A stretch of 64,000 nt of DNA from an uncultured Eubacteriales bacterium (GTDB lineage Bacteria; Bacillota; Clostridia; Oscillospirales; CAG-272): positions 1 to 64,000 of the forward strand of contig CAKSDZ010000007.1 of the NCBI GenBank assembly GCA_934446365.1, written 5' to 3'. A model generated the notes under the pieces. That model was not told where the DNA came from. It saw only the letters and a list, made by a program, of their open reading frames with translations, and searched no databases. This document shows, one piece after another, positions 1 to 7,786 of this stretch (its first letter is position 1; each line of letters opens with the position of its first letter). A program made the translations under genes and the position numbers.

Positions 1-2822
1 TACACCGTGACCGACGTCAGCGTCTTTGTCCGTGAGATCCGGAGCGGTACCGCCGCATACTGCCATTCCGTATAGCTGGAATCATATCGTCCGCGCTGCG
101 TTTCCACGCTGCCGTCCGAATACCGCACCTCCGCGCGGATTTCAAACCGGGTGCTGCCGTTCTCGCTCGTCGTCGCCGAGGTCGCTTTCGCCCATGCCGA
201 AAAAATCAGCGTATCGCCGCACACAAGCTTGATACGGGAGGCCGGAATCGTCTGCTTCAAATATTTATCGATGTATGCCACACCGGATATCCGGTATGCC
301 CGCGTCTTATCGGCGGAATCCGTGGATATCACGCCGTCATACAGGCTGGATTCACAGGAGGACGTCCTTTTTCCGACAAACTGCCACGGACTTTCACCGA
401 TCCCCTCAAACGAGCCGTTGACAATCATATTGTTCGATTCGTCCGTCGTCCGGACCGACGTCCCGAAGGTTCTCTTCTTCTCCGCATACTGATAGAGCGT
501 CGTGCCGGTCACCTGAAAACGGCCTGCGACCGTCTCTCCGTCGATTTCCGTCGGCACATCCTCGTATTCGAGCTCCGCGCGTCCGGTATCGTCAAAAACA
601 TATACCTTGCGGATGCCGCTTCTGTCGCTCACCGCCGTCGAACGGCTGCTGCGATAGTCGATATCCATATACTCCTCCGGCGTATCCGTCTCCGGATTTG
701 TGCCCGCCGGATATTTCTCCGTCCTTGCCACTCTGTCGCCGGAAGTATATGTATATACGGTTTTCGTACCGTCCTGCTGCTTGACGCAGGAAAGCCGTGC
801 GGAGGCATCATAGGTATACTCCACGGTCGAGCCGTCCGGATATGAAACCGTGATAAGGCGACCGTCACCGTCATAGCTGTATGTCACAATCCGTCCTGCC
901 GGATCCGAAAGCATATCCAGCCTGCCGCCTACATAATACAGAACAGCCGTTCTGCCGAAGCTGTCCTTCACCTGCGAAATGCGTCCCTGCGTGTCGCGGG
1001 TGACAGAGACATAGTTGCCGTTTGCATCCTCGATTCTCGAAAGCTTTCCGGATTCAAACGTCAGCTTGCCGCCGCTTCTGTCACGAATCGCAGCACCGGA
1101 CGTGGTTTTCACAAGCGTCAGATTCAGTCCGCTCGTATCCTTCATCACACCGCTTTCGGTGACAAAATAATGCTTCTTGCCCTGCTCGTCGATATAGGAG
1201 GCGTCTGCCGTATAGCCGGACAAAAATTCCACCTGCTGTTCAAGGGAAAGATTCCAGCCCCTGCCGTAAGCGCCGGTCTTATTTTTATTGTTGATGTCGA
1301 AATAATGCGAGACCGAAAACGGAATCGCGGCGCCGCCCGTGCGGATATCCTCTTTGACGTACATGAGATCGCCCGTATACAGGTTGACCTGCCCATCGAC
1401 GGGGCCGTTGTTGAGCGACACGGGAATCAGGCTTTGATGATCCGTATACTGCTCGCGGGTCACATAGATAATGAGAAGCGTCGCCGAGCTTCCGGAAAAG
1501 GAGATGCCGCCGCTTTGATTCTGAATATTCGAATCATGCGTCCCGCCACATCCGGAATCCGAACACTTCGAGCCGCAATTCACACTGCCTCCCGTCGTGC
1601 TTCCCGTACAGCCGCAGTCCTCATTCCCGCAGCCGCCGCTATCCTCGGGAATTCTGTATACGGCAGGACTTAATGTAAATCCGCAGCTCTTGCTGCAATT
1701 TCTGGCGGCTGCGATGACCGTATTCGTCACATCCAGGAAAAAGCACTGACCGTCTTCTCCGGGCGCCTCCACAAACTCATTCTTAAACGATTTCAAATGC
1801 CAGTAGAAATCGCCGCTCCCGCTCGCGTGAAGCTGCTCCAAAACGAGCGTGGCGTTCAAAATCTGCACCGACGGCGAAAGCGCGGAGATATCGGCGGTCA
1901 GATGGCTGCCCCAAGCCGTCGCCGTATTGAAGCCGGTCGCAATTCCGCCGAGACCACCGATCGTATTCTGATACCGAATCGGAGCGGTCGTCTGACCGAG
2001 CACCTCCACATAGGGGTCGATCGTCACCGGCAAGGTTCTTGCGGGGTCATTGATCCACGCGGCATCCGCAGAAAGCTGCAATTCATATTCGCCGTCCGGC
2101 ATCTCGCGCAGCCGGTATCCGACGTCCTCGCTGCGTATTCCTGCGGCGTCCGTCATAAACGGCGCGGGAATGTGGAATACCCGTTTGCGCTCGCCCGCCT
2201 CGTCCGCATAGAAGTCTACCGCACGTCCATCCTCCGAAAGAACGGGAGAAAGCCCTCTCAGCTTCATACGGTAACAAAACGTGTAATCCTCCCTGCACGC
2301 GCGGACGATGATATTCTCCTTCAAGCCGTTGTTTTTGACCTCATATTCAAAATCGATGCCGTCCTCGACCCTGCCATACTGCACAACCGCATGCTTGCCG
2401 TATTTCGACGATGCGCTTTTCTTCATATAAGCCGGATTCGGATTCAGATAATCGACCCTCGGCTGCGGGAGCGGCTTTGCCGGACGCATCGCATCCGCAT
2501 CCGCCCTCAGCCCGAGATATTCCCATTCCATGCTGCGGGAGCCGCAGCTCATCTTTACCCTGCCGGGATTTTCCTTTCCGTCCGGCAGGGTGATACGGCA
2601 GCCGCCCCGGCTTCCGCAAAGCCCGCTTTTACGGGCGGAAAGACCGTTTCCGATCTCCTCATAGCGCCCGCTCTTTTCGTTCCAGCTGTGAAGCGGTTCC
2701 GCGCTCATCGCCATCATTTTCTGTCCGTTTTTCAGCTGATATACCTTTCGGTTTTCCCCGCGCTCCTCTTCAAGCTCACATTCAATATCGTTTCTTGTCC
2801 ATTTTTCTCTTTTCTTTTCCAT
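1..2822 (-). CDS. RHS/YD-repeat protein with DNRLRE-like N-terminal part and cysteine-rich insert (C-terminus outside window)
   Basis: About 940 codons are visible without a stop; the gene continues past base 1. The ATG at 2822 follows a GAAAGGAAG ribosome site. Seen in order: a charged N-terminus with no signal peptide; the phrase LPVTIDP near residue 265, which in this family precedes a DNRLRE-type beta domain; an insert of eight cysteines at about residues 375-425 in CxxxC, CxC and CGxxC patterns; then from about residue 470 an RHS core with YD-type repeats (YSYDGDGRL, YTYDASARL). Known of the family: RHS proteins form large beta shells, often around a variable C-terminal toxin or adhesion domain. 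Inference: a surface or secreted shell protein whose functional tip lies outside the window. How it is exported is unclear, as no signal is seen. Confidence 0.8.
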   Translation of the reverse strand, partial: MEKKREKWTRNDIECELEEERGENRKVYQLKNGQKMMAMSAEPLHSWNEKSGRYEEIGNGLSARKSGLCGSRGGCRITLPDGKENPGRVKMSCGSRSMEWEYLGLRADADAMRPAKPLPQPRVDYLNPNPAYMKKSASSKYGKHAVVQYGRVEDGIDFEYEVKNNGLKENIIVRACREDYTFCYRMKLRGLSPVLSEDGRAVDFYADEAGERKRVFHIPAPFMTDAAGIRSEDVGYRLREMPDGEYELQLSADAAWINDPARTLPVTIDPYVEVLGQTTAPIRYQNTIGGLGGIATGFNTATAWGSHLTADISALSPSVQILNATLVLEQLHASGSGDFYWHLKSFKNEFVEAPGEDGQCFFLDVTNTVIAAARNCSKSCGFTLSPAVYRIPEDSGGCGNEDCGCTGSTTGGSVNCGSKCSDSGCGGTHDSNIQNQSGGISFSGSSATLLIIYVTREQYTDHQSLIPVSLNNGPVDGQVNLYTGDLMYVKEDIRTGGAAIPFSVSHYFDINNKNKTGAYGRGWNLSLEQQVEFLSGYTADASYIDEQGKKHYFVTESGVMKDTSGLNLTLVKTTSGAAIRDRSGGKLTFESGKLSRIEDANGNYVSVTRDTQGRISQVKDSFGRTAVLYYVGGRLDMLSDPAGRIVTYSYDGDGRLITVSYPDGSTVEYTYDASARLSCVKQQDGTKTVYTYTSGDRVARTEKYPAGTNPETDTPEEYMDIDYRSSRSTAVSDRSGIRKVYVFDDTGRAELEYEDVPTEIDGETVAGRFQVTGTTLYQYAEKKRTFGTSVRTTDESNNMIVNGSFEGIGESPWQFVGKRTSSCESSLYDGVISTDSADKTRAYRISGVAYIDKYLKQTIPASRIKLVCGDTLIFSAWAKATSATTSENGSTRFEIRAEVRYSDGSVETQRGRYDSSYTEWQYAAVPLRISRTKTLTSVTV

Positions 2823-2842
2823 ATTTCTTCCTTTCCGATTTT

Positions 2843-3982
2843 TTATCTTTCGTATTTGATTTCCATAATGACCGGAAACGCGCAGCTGTCTCCGGTCGCG
2901 ACCGCCTCATATCCCGCGGCGCCCTGCGCCGCCTTCAAAAGCAGCCCGTAGGTGTATCGCATCCAGCCCTTTCTGCCGACATATGACGATAAATCCAAAA
3001 TAAGATACGCCTCCGTTTTTTCCATGGGAATCCGCTGCGTACCGTGAGGCACTTTATTTTCCCATGTCGAGCCGAAGCTGCAAAAACGCTGCTCCATCCG
3101 ATACGCCTCAAGCTCCGTGCCGCCGAAGATTCGCGGAATAAACAGCCTGACGCTCCGAATATCCCGAAACAAGAGGTCGCTCATATAGTTCAGCATCCAT
3201 TTGGAATACAGACGCTGTTCCCCATATTCGGGCGTATGTCCGAGAAAGGCGATGCTCCCGAAAGCATTGTTTTCCAGCGTCAGATAATCCGTGACGGTGG
3301 TGTCCTGAAAGAGCTTGTCCTCATACAGATTGCATTCAAAAACGATTTGTCCGTTTTCGACGGTCTCCGGTTTCCACACCAAGCGGTAGGTATAATCGTC
3401 CAGCTTTTCCGACAGCAGCTTCAAGGGATGACAAATACCGTCCTCGCCTTTGAAAAACAGTGAAGCCACCGTCATTTTGGGCTTGAAATGTCTTTCCATA
3501 AAGGATAGATACTGGCTGTTTCGGCAGACCTCCTCGCTGAAAGTTTCCGTAACCAGCCGCATCGCCGGAAGCTCTCCCGCCGTGACATCGGCCGTGACCA
3601 TAACGCCGTTTGTGGTCGGTCTGATTTTCATATGAGACGCATACAGCGTTCCGTCTCTTTCCTCCCATGAAAACGGGGCCTCCGAATCAAAAAACAGGGA
3701 AAATTTCTGCCTCGGTTTTTCCAAAACAACGGAGAGGGGCGTCACCCGAACGACCGAATCCGGCGTGCTGCCCGAAACGATTCTGTCATTCCCTTTTTTT
3801 CTCCATCGAAGCTCGATGAGCTCCCCGCCGCGCTCCCTGCGGATGGGCGCGCTGAAAAGGTACACCGCCATCGCGTCCTCCTCCCGCACCGCAACCTCAT
3901 GGCGGTTCCGTCCCGTGGACACGACATCCGGTTTTGTCCCGCCACGAATCTTCTGAATTTCATTTATGATTGGTGATTTCAT
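2843..3982 (-). CDS. Protein of unknown function with DNRLRE-like C-terminal half, partner of the RHS gene
   Basis: 379 residues. ATG at 3982 is preceded by AAAGGAG. It ends 20 bases before the RHS start, so the two are probably cotranscribed. There is no signal peptide or membrane segment. The first half is not recognised. From about residue 225 the pattern (DTTVTDY, then LYSKWMLNY, RLFIPR, FGSTWENK, LILDLSSYV and a closing FPVIMEIKYER) resembles the DNRLRE beta-sandwich usually found at the N-terminal side of RHS proteins. Inference: it may bind or cap the RHS shell, or be another surface component. The domain call is by eye and only moderately secure. Confidence 0.55.
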   Translation of the reverse strand: MKSPIINEIQKIRGGTKPDVVSTGRNRHEVAVREEDAMAVYLFSAPIRRERGGELIELRWRKKGNDRIVSGSTPDSVVRVTPLSVVLEKPRQKFSLFFDSEAPFSWEERDGTLYASHMKIRPTTNGVMVTADVTAGELPAMRLVTETFSEEVCRNSQYLSFMERHFKPKMTVASLFFKGEDGICHPLKLLSEKLDDYTYRLVWKPETVENGQIVFECNLYEDKLFQDTTVTDYLTLENNAFGSIAFLGHTPEYGEQRLYSKWMLNYMSDLLFRDIRSVRLFIPRIFGGTELEAYRMEQRFCSFGSTWENKVPHGTQRIPMEKTEAYLILDLSSYVGRKGWMRYTYGLLLKAAQGAAGYEAVATGDSCAFPVIMEIKYER

Positions 3983-4026
3983 AGTTCTCCTTTCTGTCTC
4001 CGCGGATCGGTTACAGTATAAAAGAA

Positions 4027-4062
4027 AATCCGGACAGCCTCTGTCCGGATTAAAAGATTTTT
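4027..4062. terminator. Perfect 11-bp hairpin with T-rich flanks upstream of the RHS operon
   Basis: AATCCGGACAG at 4027-4037 pairs with CTGTCCGGATT at 4041-4051 around a 3-base loop. The plus strand continues AAAAGATTTTTT and the minus strand continues TTTTCTTTTATA. No gene ends here. On the minus strand the hairpin lies 45-70 bases before the start of the RHS operon, so it could be a leader attenuator or a barrier between divergent transcripts. Confidence 0.55.
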
Positions 4063-4087
4063 TCTATCGTTTGACTAAAATCTCCAT

Positions 4088-4116
4088 TTGCTTTTTCTTC
4101 GGTATTATGATAAAAT
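4088..4116 (+). promoter_or_regulatory. Sigma-A promoter for the HTH regulator
   Basis: TTGCTT at 4088-4093 and TAAAAT at 4111-4116 are separated by 17 bases. The start codon of the regulator lies about 130 bases downstream, leaving a leader in which I see no clear structure. Confidence 0.5.
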
Positions 4117-4250
4117 CAAAAGCAACCTTTGGTTTATAAACTTCTCTACCAACAGTTGTGAAAAGCAAAGCGATATCAACCGATGCTCCCTTACCATCCA
4201 CCAGCTCCTATGTTACCATAAAGGCATCAAAAACAAAGGAGGACGACACA

Positions 4251-4742
4251 ATGTCCACTACCCTCGGCAAAAAAATATCCGAACTGAGAAAAGAAAAAGG
4301 AATCACCCAAGAGGAGCTCGCGGAAAGGCTCGGCGTATCCCCACAGGCGGTCTCCAAATGGGAAAACGACCTCTCCTGTCCCGACATCATGCTCCTGCCC
4401 GAGCTTGCAAAATTATTCGACGTCGCCATCGACGAGCTGTTCTCCGTCACACCGAAAAGGGAAACGGAGCTTCTGCCCCCTGAAAAAAGAAAAAATCCGG
4501 AGGATATGATACTGTATATCCGCGTCGATTCCAAAGAAGGCGACCGGATTCGCATCAATCTTCCGATTCCGCTTGTGAAGCTTGCCATCTCCATGGGCAT
4601 CAAGCTGCCGCAGGTGTCGGGAAACGATATCTTAAAGAACATCGACTTTGAACAGATTCTCGAACTTGTGGAAAAGGGGCTCATCGGCAAGCTTGTCGAA
4701 GTGGAAAGCGCAGACGGCGATACCGTGGAAATTGCGGTATAA
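4251..4742 (+). CDS. Xre-family HTH transcriptional regulator with small C-terminal domain
   Basis: 163 residues from the ATG at 4251, chosen because AAAGGAGG sits 8 bases upstream; a longer reading from 4158 has no ribosome site. Residues 1-60 form a typical HTH_3 domain (ITQEELAERLGVSPQAVSKWE). The C-terminal part (VDSKEGDRIRINLPIPLVKLA, ending VESADGDTVEIAV) resembles the small domain often fused to anti-sigma or stress-regulator proteins in Bacillota. The companion gene that follows carries a similar fold pattern. Target genes are unknown; the divergent RHS operon is a plausible target by position only. Confidence 0.75.
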   Translation: MSTTLGKKISELRKEKGITQEELAERLGVSPQAVSKWENDLSCPDIMLLPELAKLFDVAIDELFSVTPKRETELLPPEKRKNPEDMILYIRVDSKEGDRIRINLPIPLVKLAISMGIKLPQVSGNDILKNIDFEQILELVEKGLIGKLVEVESADGDTVEIAV

Positions 4743-4774
4743 TGACAGCCGATTCAAAAGGGGGGGATACCGTC

Positions 4775-5026
4775 ATGAGAATTCATGTAAAAACGTCCGG
4801 AAAGAACATTCGCCTGCTCTTTCCCTCTTTCCTTGCGATGAACGCTCTCACGGCGCGCATCGGAGCACACTGCATCCAAAAGCAGGCCGGCATTTTCCAA
4901 GGGCTCGGCGAACAAGAGCTTCAAGCCCTGTTCCGCGAAATCCGGAGGCAAAAGAAAAAGCATCCGGATTGGTGCCTTGCGGAAATCACGGATGCCAAGC
5001 ACACATATGTAAAAGTCAAATTATAA
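4775..5026 (+). CDS. Small protein resembling the C-terminal domain of the upstream regulator
   Basis: 83 residues from ATG 4775, behind AGGGGGGGAT; a start overlapping the regulator's stop at 4742 is possible but lacks a ribosome site. The layout IRLLFPSFLAMNAL then AEITDAKHTYVKVKL parallels the regulator's INLPIPLVKLAISM then VEVESADGDTVEIAV. Seen: two adjacent genes share a strand-helix-strand pattern. Inference: a split paralogue that may interact with the regulator. No function is known to me. Confidence 0.6.
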   Translation: MRIHVKTSGKNIRLLFPSFLAMNALTARIGAHCIQKQAGIFQGLGEQELQALFREIRRQKKKHPDWCLAEITDAKHTYVKVKL

Positions 5027-5092
5027 AGAAAAACGGTTTTTACCGCAAAAATCGATTCGACACCAGATTGCGACAAGCTTTGCAGGTTCCGC

Positions 5093-5126
5093 GTGCTATC
5101 CTTATTTCAGGATAGCACCTTTTTTG
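5093..5126 (+). terminator. Rho-independent terminator between the regulator pair and spoIIAA
   Basis: GTGCTATCCT (5093-5102) pairs with AGGATAGCAC (5109-5118) around a 6-base loop, followed by CTTTTTTG. It lies only about 20 bases before the spoIIAA start, so it separates the regulator transcript from the sigma-F operon or acts as an attenuator for readthrough. Confidence 0.8.
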
Positions 5127-5144
5127 TGAAAGGAGGAAGTCAAT

Positions 5145-5483
5145 ATGGAGGAGCATTTAAAAATTTCCTATACGGACGAGACGCTCATCGCCGCCCTGTC
5201 GGGGGAAATCGATCATCACCGCGCCGTTTCCGTGCGCACGGGAATTGATGAGGCGATGTACAGAGAGCTTCCGAAAACGCTTGTCATCGATATCGGGGGC
5301 GTCGATTTTATGGACAGCTCCGGACTCGGCCTCATTCTCGGGCGGTACACAAAGGCCAAGGAAATCGGCACGTCGCTCGTCGTGAGAAATCCTTCCGTCA
5401 GAGCGGAAAGAATGCTGAAAATGGCCGGAATCGACCGCATGATCAAAATAGAAAATCAATCTGATAACCGAAAGGATGTGTAA
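5145..5483 (+). CDS. spoIIAA: Anti-sigma F factor antagonist SpoIIAA
   Basis: 112 residues, a single STAS domain of the family's usual size, start behind AAAGGAGG. The DSSG motif holds the phosphorylatable serine (Ser58/59). In sporulation the unphosphorylated form binds SpoIIAB and releases sigma-F in the forespore; SpoIIAB phosphorylates and inactivates it. The order spoIIAA-spoIIAB-sigF with gaps of 2 and 28 bases is the classical operon. No clear sigma-H promoter was found upstream, where a terminator hairpin sits instead. Confidence 0.95.
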   Translation: MEEHLKISYTDETLIAALSGEIDHHRAVSVRTGIDEAMYRELPKTLVIDIGGVDFMDSSGLGLILGRYTKAKEIGTSLVVRNPSVRAERMLKMAGIDRMIKIENQSDNRKDV

Positions 5484-5485
5484 AC

Positions 5486-5935
5486 ATGCCAAAAAAAGCC
5501 GCCAATGAAATCAAATGCACGTTTTTATCGAAATCGGAAAACGAGGCGCTGGCAAGAAGCATCATCTCCGGATTTATGCTTCCGCTCGATCCCGACGTGG
5601 AGGAGCTGGCGGACATTCGCTGTGCCGTCAGCGAGGCCGTCACCAACTGCATCGTCCATGCCTACCGCGGCTCCACAGGGATCGTCACGCTGACCGCCAA
5701 ATATTATGACGACAGAACGCTCAAAATCACGGTCTCAGACCGCGGATGCGGCATCGAGGACGTAGAAAAGGCGCGCACGCCCCTGTTCACCACCTGTCCC
5801 GACGAGGACAGGTGCGGCATGGGCTTCTCAATCATGGAAAGCTTCTCGGACAAGCTTTCCGTCTTCTCAAAGCCCGGTGAAGGGACAAGAGTCACGCTTA
5901 CAAGAAAGCTTTCCTCGCCACAGGAGGATACATAA
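5486..5935 (+). CDS. spoIIAB: Anti-sigma F factor / serine kinase SpoIIAB
   Basis: 149 residues with a GHKL ATPase fold: the N-box (AVSEAVTNCIVHAY), the G1-like box (VSDRGCGIEDVE) and the G2-like region (DRCGMGFSIME). It binds sigma-F and holds it inactive, and it phosphorylates SpoIIAA. The start follows GAAAGGATG two bases after the spoIIAA stop, consistent with translational coupling and matched stoichiometry. Confidence 0.95.
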   Translation: MPKKAANEIKCTFLSKSENEALARSIISGFMLPLDPDVEELADIRCAVSEAVTNCIVHAYRGSTGIVTLTAKYYDDRTLKITVSDRGCGIEDVEKARTPLFTTCPDEDRCGMGFSIMESFSDKLSVFSKPGEGTRVTLTRKLSSPQEDT

Positions 5936-5963
5936 AACCCATGGGAAGAAGAGGAGAGTTTCT

Positions 5964-6701
5964 ATGTCCGAATGTATGGAAAAAACAGAGGGCGAGGATA
6001 ATCTGACCCTGATTGCAAAGGCGCAGAGCGGTGACCGAGGCGCGATGGAACGCCTCATCTCACAGAATATGGGACTTGTCAAAAACATCGCAAGGCGCTT
6101 CATCGGGAGAAACGCCGAATATGAGGATCTCGTGCAGATCGGCACGATCGGCATGCTGAAAGCGGCCAAAAGCTTCGATACAAGCTTCGGGACCGTGTTC
6201 TCGACCTACGCCGTGCCGCTCATCATCGGGGAAATCCGGCGTTTTCTGCGCGACGACGGCATCATCAAGGTGAGCCGCGACGTGAGGAAAAAAGGAACCG
6301 CCGTCATGCGCGCCAAGGAGGAATTTATCAAAACGCACCAGCGCGAGCCAAAGCTCTCCGAGCTTTCCGAGCTTTGCGGAATGTCCGCCGAGGATATCGT
6401 TTATGCGCTTGACGCCGTCTGCCCCGTCTATTCGCTCCAAGAGACGGTAGGCGGCGAAGAGGACGGCACGACGCTGGAAAATCTGACGCCCGCGTCGGAA
6501 AACGAAATCGAGCTTATGACCGACAAGCTGGCGCTTTCCGAGGCCATTTCCAAGCTCGATGAGAGAAGCCGACAGATCATCATCCTCCGCTTTTATAAAG
6601 ATTTGTCCCAACAGCAGACCGCGGAAATCCTCGGAATTACACAGGTCAAGGTTTCCAGAGAAGAGAAAAAAATCTTTGAGTTTCTGCGGCATGAGCTGTA
6701 A
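5964..6701 (+). CDS. sigF: RNA polymerase sporulation sigma factor F (SpoIIAC)
   Basis: 245 residues from ATG 5964, with AGAGGAG upstream. Region 2 (EDLVQIGTIGMLKAAKSFD, FSTYAVPLIIGEIRRF), region 3 and region 4 (LSQQQTAEILGITQVKVSRE) are all complete. It is the first forespore-specific sigma factor. A sigma-G assignment is possible from sequence alone, but the operon with spoIIAA and spoIIAB fixes the identity. Confidence 0.94.
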   Translation: MSECMEKTEGEDNLTLIAKAQSGDRGAMERLISQNMGLVKNIARRFIGRNAEYEDLVQIGTIGMLKAAKSFDTSFGTVFSTYAVPLIIGEIRRFLRDDGIIKVSRDVRKKGTAVMRAKEEFIKTHQREPKLSELSELCGMSAEDIVYALDAVCPVYSLQETVGGEEDGTTLENLTPASENEIELMTDKLALSEAISKLDERSRQIIILRFYKDLSQQQTAEILGITQVKVSREEKKIFEFLRHEL

Positions 6702-6708
6702 AAATTAA

Positions 6709-6738
6709 CTTGACATTACAAAAAGGCTCCTGTATACT
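6709..6738 (+). promoter_or_regulatory. Strong sigma-A promoter of the fructosamine kinase-like gene
   Basis: TTGACA (6709-6714) and TATACT (6733-6738) are 18 bases apart. The start codon is 33 bases beyond the -10, so the leader is very short. Confidence 0.85.
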
Positions 6739-6764
6739 GTATGCGAAAATTTGGTATACAGGAG
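6727..6764. promoter_or_regulatory. Perfect 11-bp inverted repeat spanning -10 box and ribosome site
   Basis: CTCCTGTATAC (6727-6737) is mirrored by GTATACAGGAG (6754-6764). The left arm overlaps the -10 box and the right arm contains the AGGAG ribosome site. The expected start of transcription (about 6745) lies between the arms, so a DNA operator is more likely than an RNA hairpin. Confidence 0.55.
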
Positions 6765-6770
6765 TTGTTT

Positions 6771-7664
6771 ATGAATATTCTGACGGACGGAACCTACAAC
6801 CAAGCAATCGAAAACGCGGTAACGGCATCCATCGGAAAGCCCTTTCACATCACCGGAATCCGCGAGAACAAGACGGGCGCCATGCACCCCGCCGCGATTT
6901 TCGAGGGAGAAAGCCTGAACGTATTCGTCAAAGCCGGTACCAATTCGTTTTCGCCGGATCAATTCGCCGTGGAGGCATGGGAGCTTGACTATATCCGTTC
7001 GCATTCTCCTGTCAAAACGCCCGAGGTCATCGCCGTCGTGGAAGAGGGAGACACCGTTCTGCTCATTTTGGAGGCAATCGACGCCGTAACGCCGGAAACC
7101 AAGCGTGACTGGGAGCTCCTCGGGCAGGGACTCGCCTCGCTGCACCGTGTTCACCATGACAAATGCGGGCTTGAAAGACAGACCTATCTCGGTATTTTCA
7201 AGCAGGACAACACCTGGAAGAGCACTTGGACGGAATTTTACGGCGAATGCAGACTGCGCGATACCATGAAAATGGCGGTCGATGCGGGAAAAATGACTTC
7301 CGAAGCATGTGCCATGATCGAGCGCCTCATCGCAAAGCTGCCGGAGCTTTGTCCGCCGCAGACCGCCTTTTCCCTGCTGCACGGCGATCCGTGGCTCGGG
7401 AATCTGCTCTATAACGGACATGAGCTTGTCGCCATCGATTGCAGCATCTATTACGGAAACCGCGAAATCGACCTCACGACGGTGGATTTTTTCTGTCCGG
7501 TATCCCCAGTATTCTTCGACGCTTATAAGGAAGCCTATCCCTTGGAGCCGGGCCATGAGGAGCGCCGCGATCTCTGGAAAATCAATCAATGGCTCGGACA
7601 TGTTACGCTGTATGGTGAGAAATACATGGGAAAGCTCATGGACGCCGTCAAAAAATACCTGTAA
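6771..7664 (+). CDS. Fructosamine kinase / ketosamine-3-kinase family protein
   Basis: 297 residues from ATG 6771, chosen because ACAGGAG lies just upstream; a start at 6741 would overlap the promoter. The kinase signature LLHGDPWLGNLLY (HGDxxxxN catalytic loop) and the following AIDCSIYYGNREIDLTTVDFF match the fructosamine kinase family, where the usual Pro after the metal-binding Asp is Cys here. Members phosphorylate ketosamines on glycated proteins or small molecules and so start deglycation. It stands alone as a single-gene transcript with its own promoter, operator-like repeat and terminator. Substrate cannot be read from sequence. Confidence 0.85.
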   Translation: MNILTDGTYNQAIENAVTASIGKPFHITGIRENKTGAMHPAAIFEGESLNVFVKAGTNSFSPDQFAVEAWELDYIRSHSPVKTPEVIAVVEEGDTVLLILEAIDAVTPETKRDWELLGQGLASLHRVHHDKCGLERQTYLGIFKQDNTWKSTWTEFYGECRLRDTMKMAVDAGKMTSEACAMIERLIAKLPELCPPQTAFSLLHGDPWLGNLLYNGHELVAIDCSIYYGNREIDLTTVDFFCPVSPVFFDAYKEAYPLEPGHEERRDLWKINQWLGHVTLYGEKYMGKLMDAVKKYL

Positions 7665-7741
7665 AGCCGCGGCAAATCCGGAGGATACCATAGGCGCCGA
7701 TATCCGAAAAGCCACCTTAGAAATACAATGTGATTTCAGCC

Positions 7742-7776
7742 AAAAAGCCCCGGACTTGGACGGTCCGGGGCTTTTT
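7742..7776. terminator. Bidirectional terminator between fructosamine kinase and MFS genes
   Basis: AAAAAGCCCCGGAC (7742-7755) pairs with GTCCGGGGCTTTTT (7763-7776). It gives a GC stem with a T run on both strands and serves the two convergent genes. Confidence 0.9.
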
Positions 7777-7786
7777 CAGAACCATA

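Noticed and set aside
26..2951. Several plus-strand ORFs across the RHS gene
   Set aside because: The minus strand reads as one continuous RHS protein with YD repeats; the plus-strand frames are shadows.
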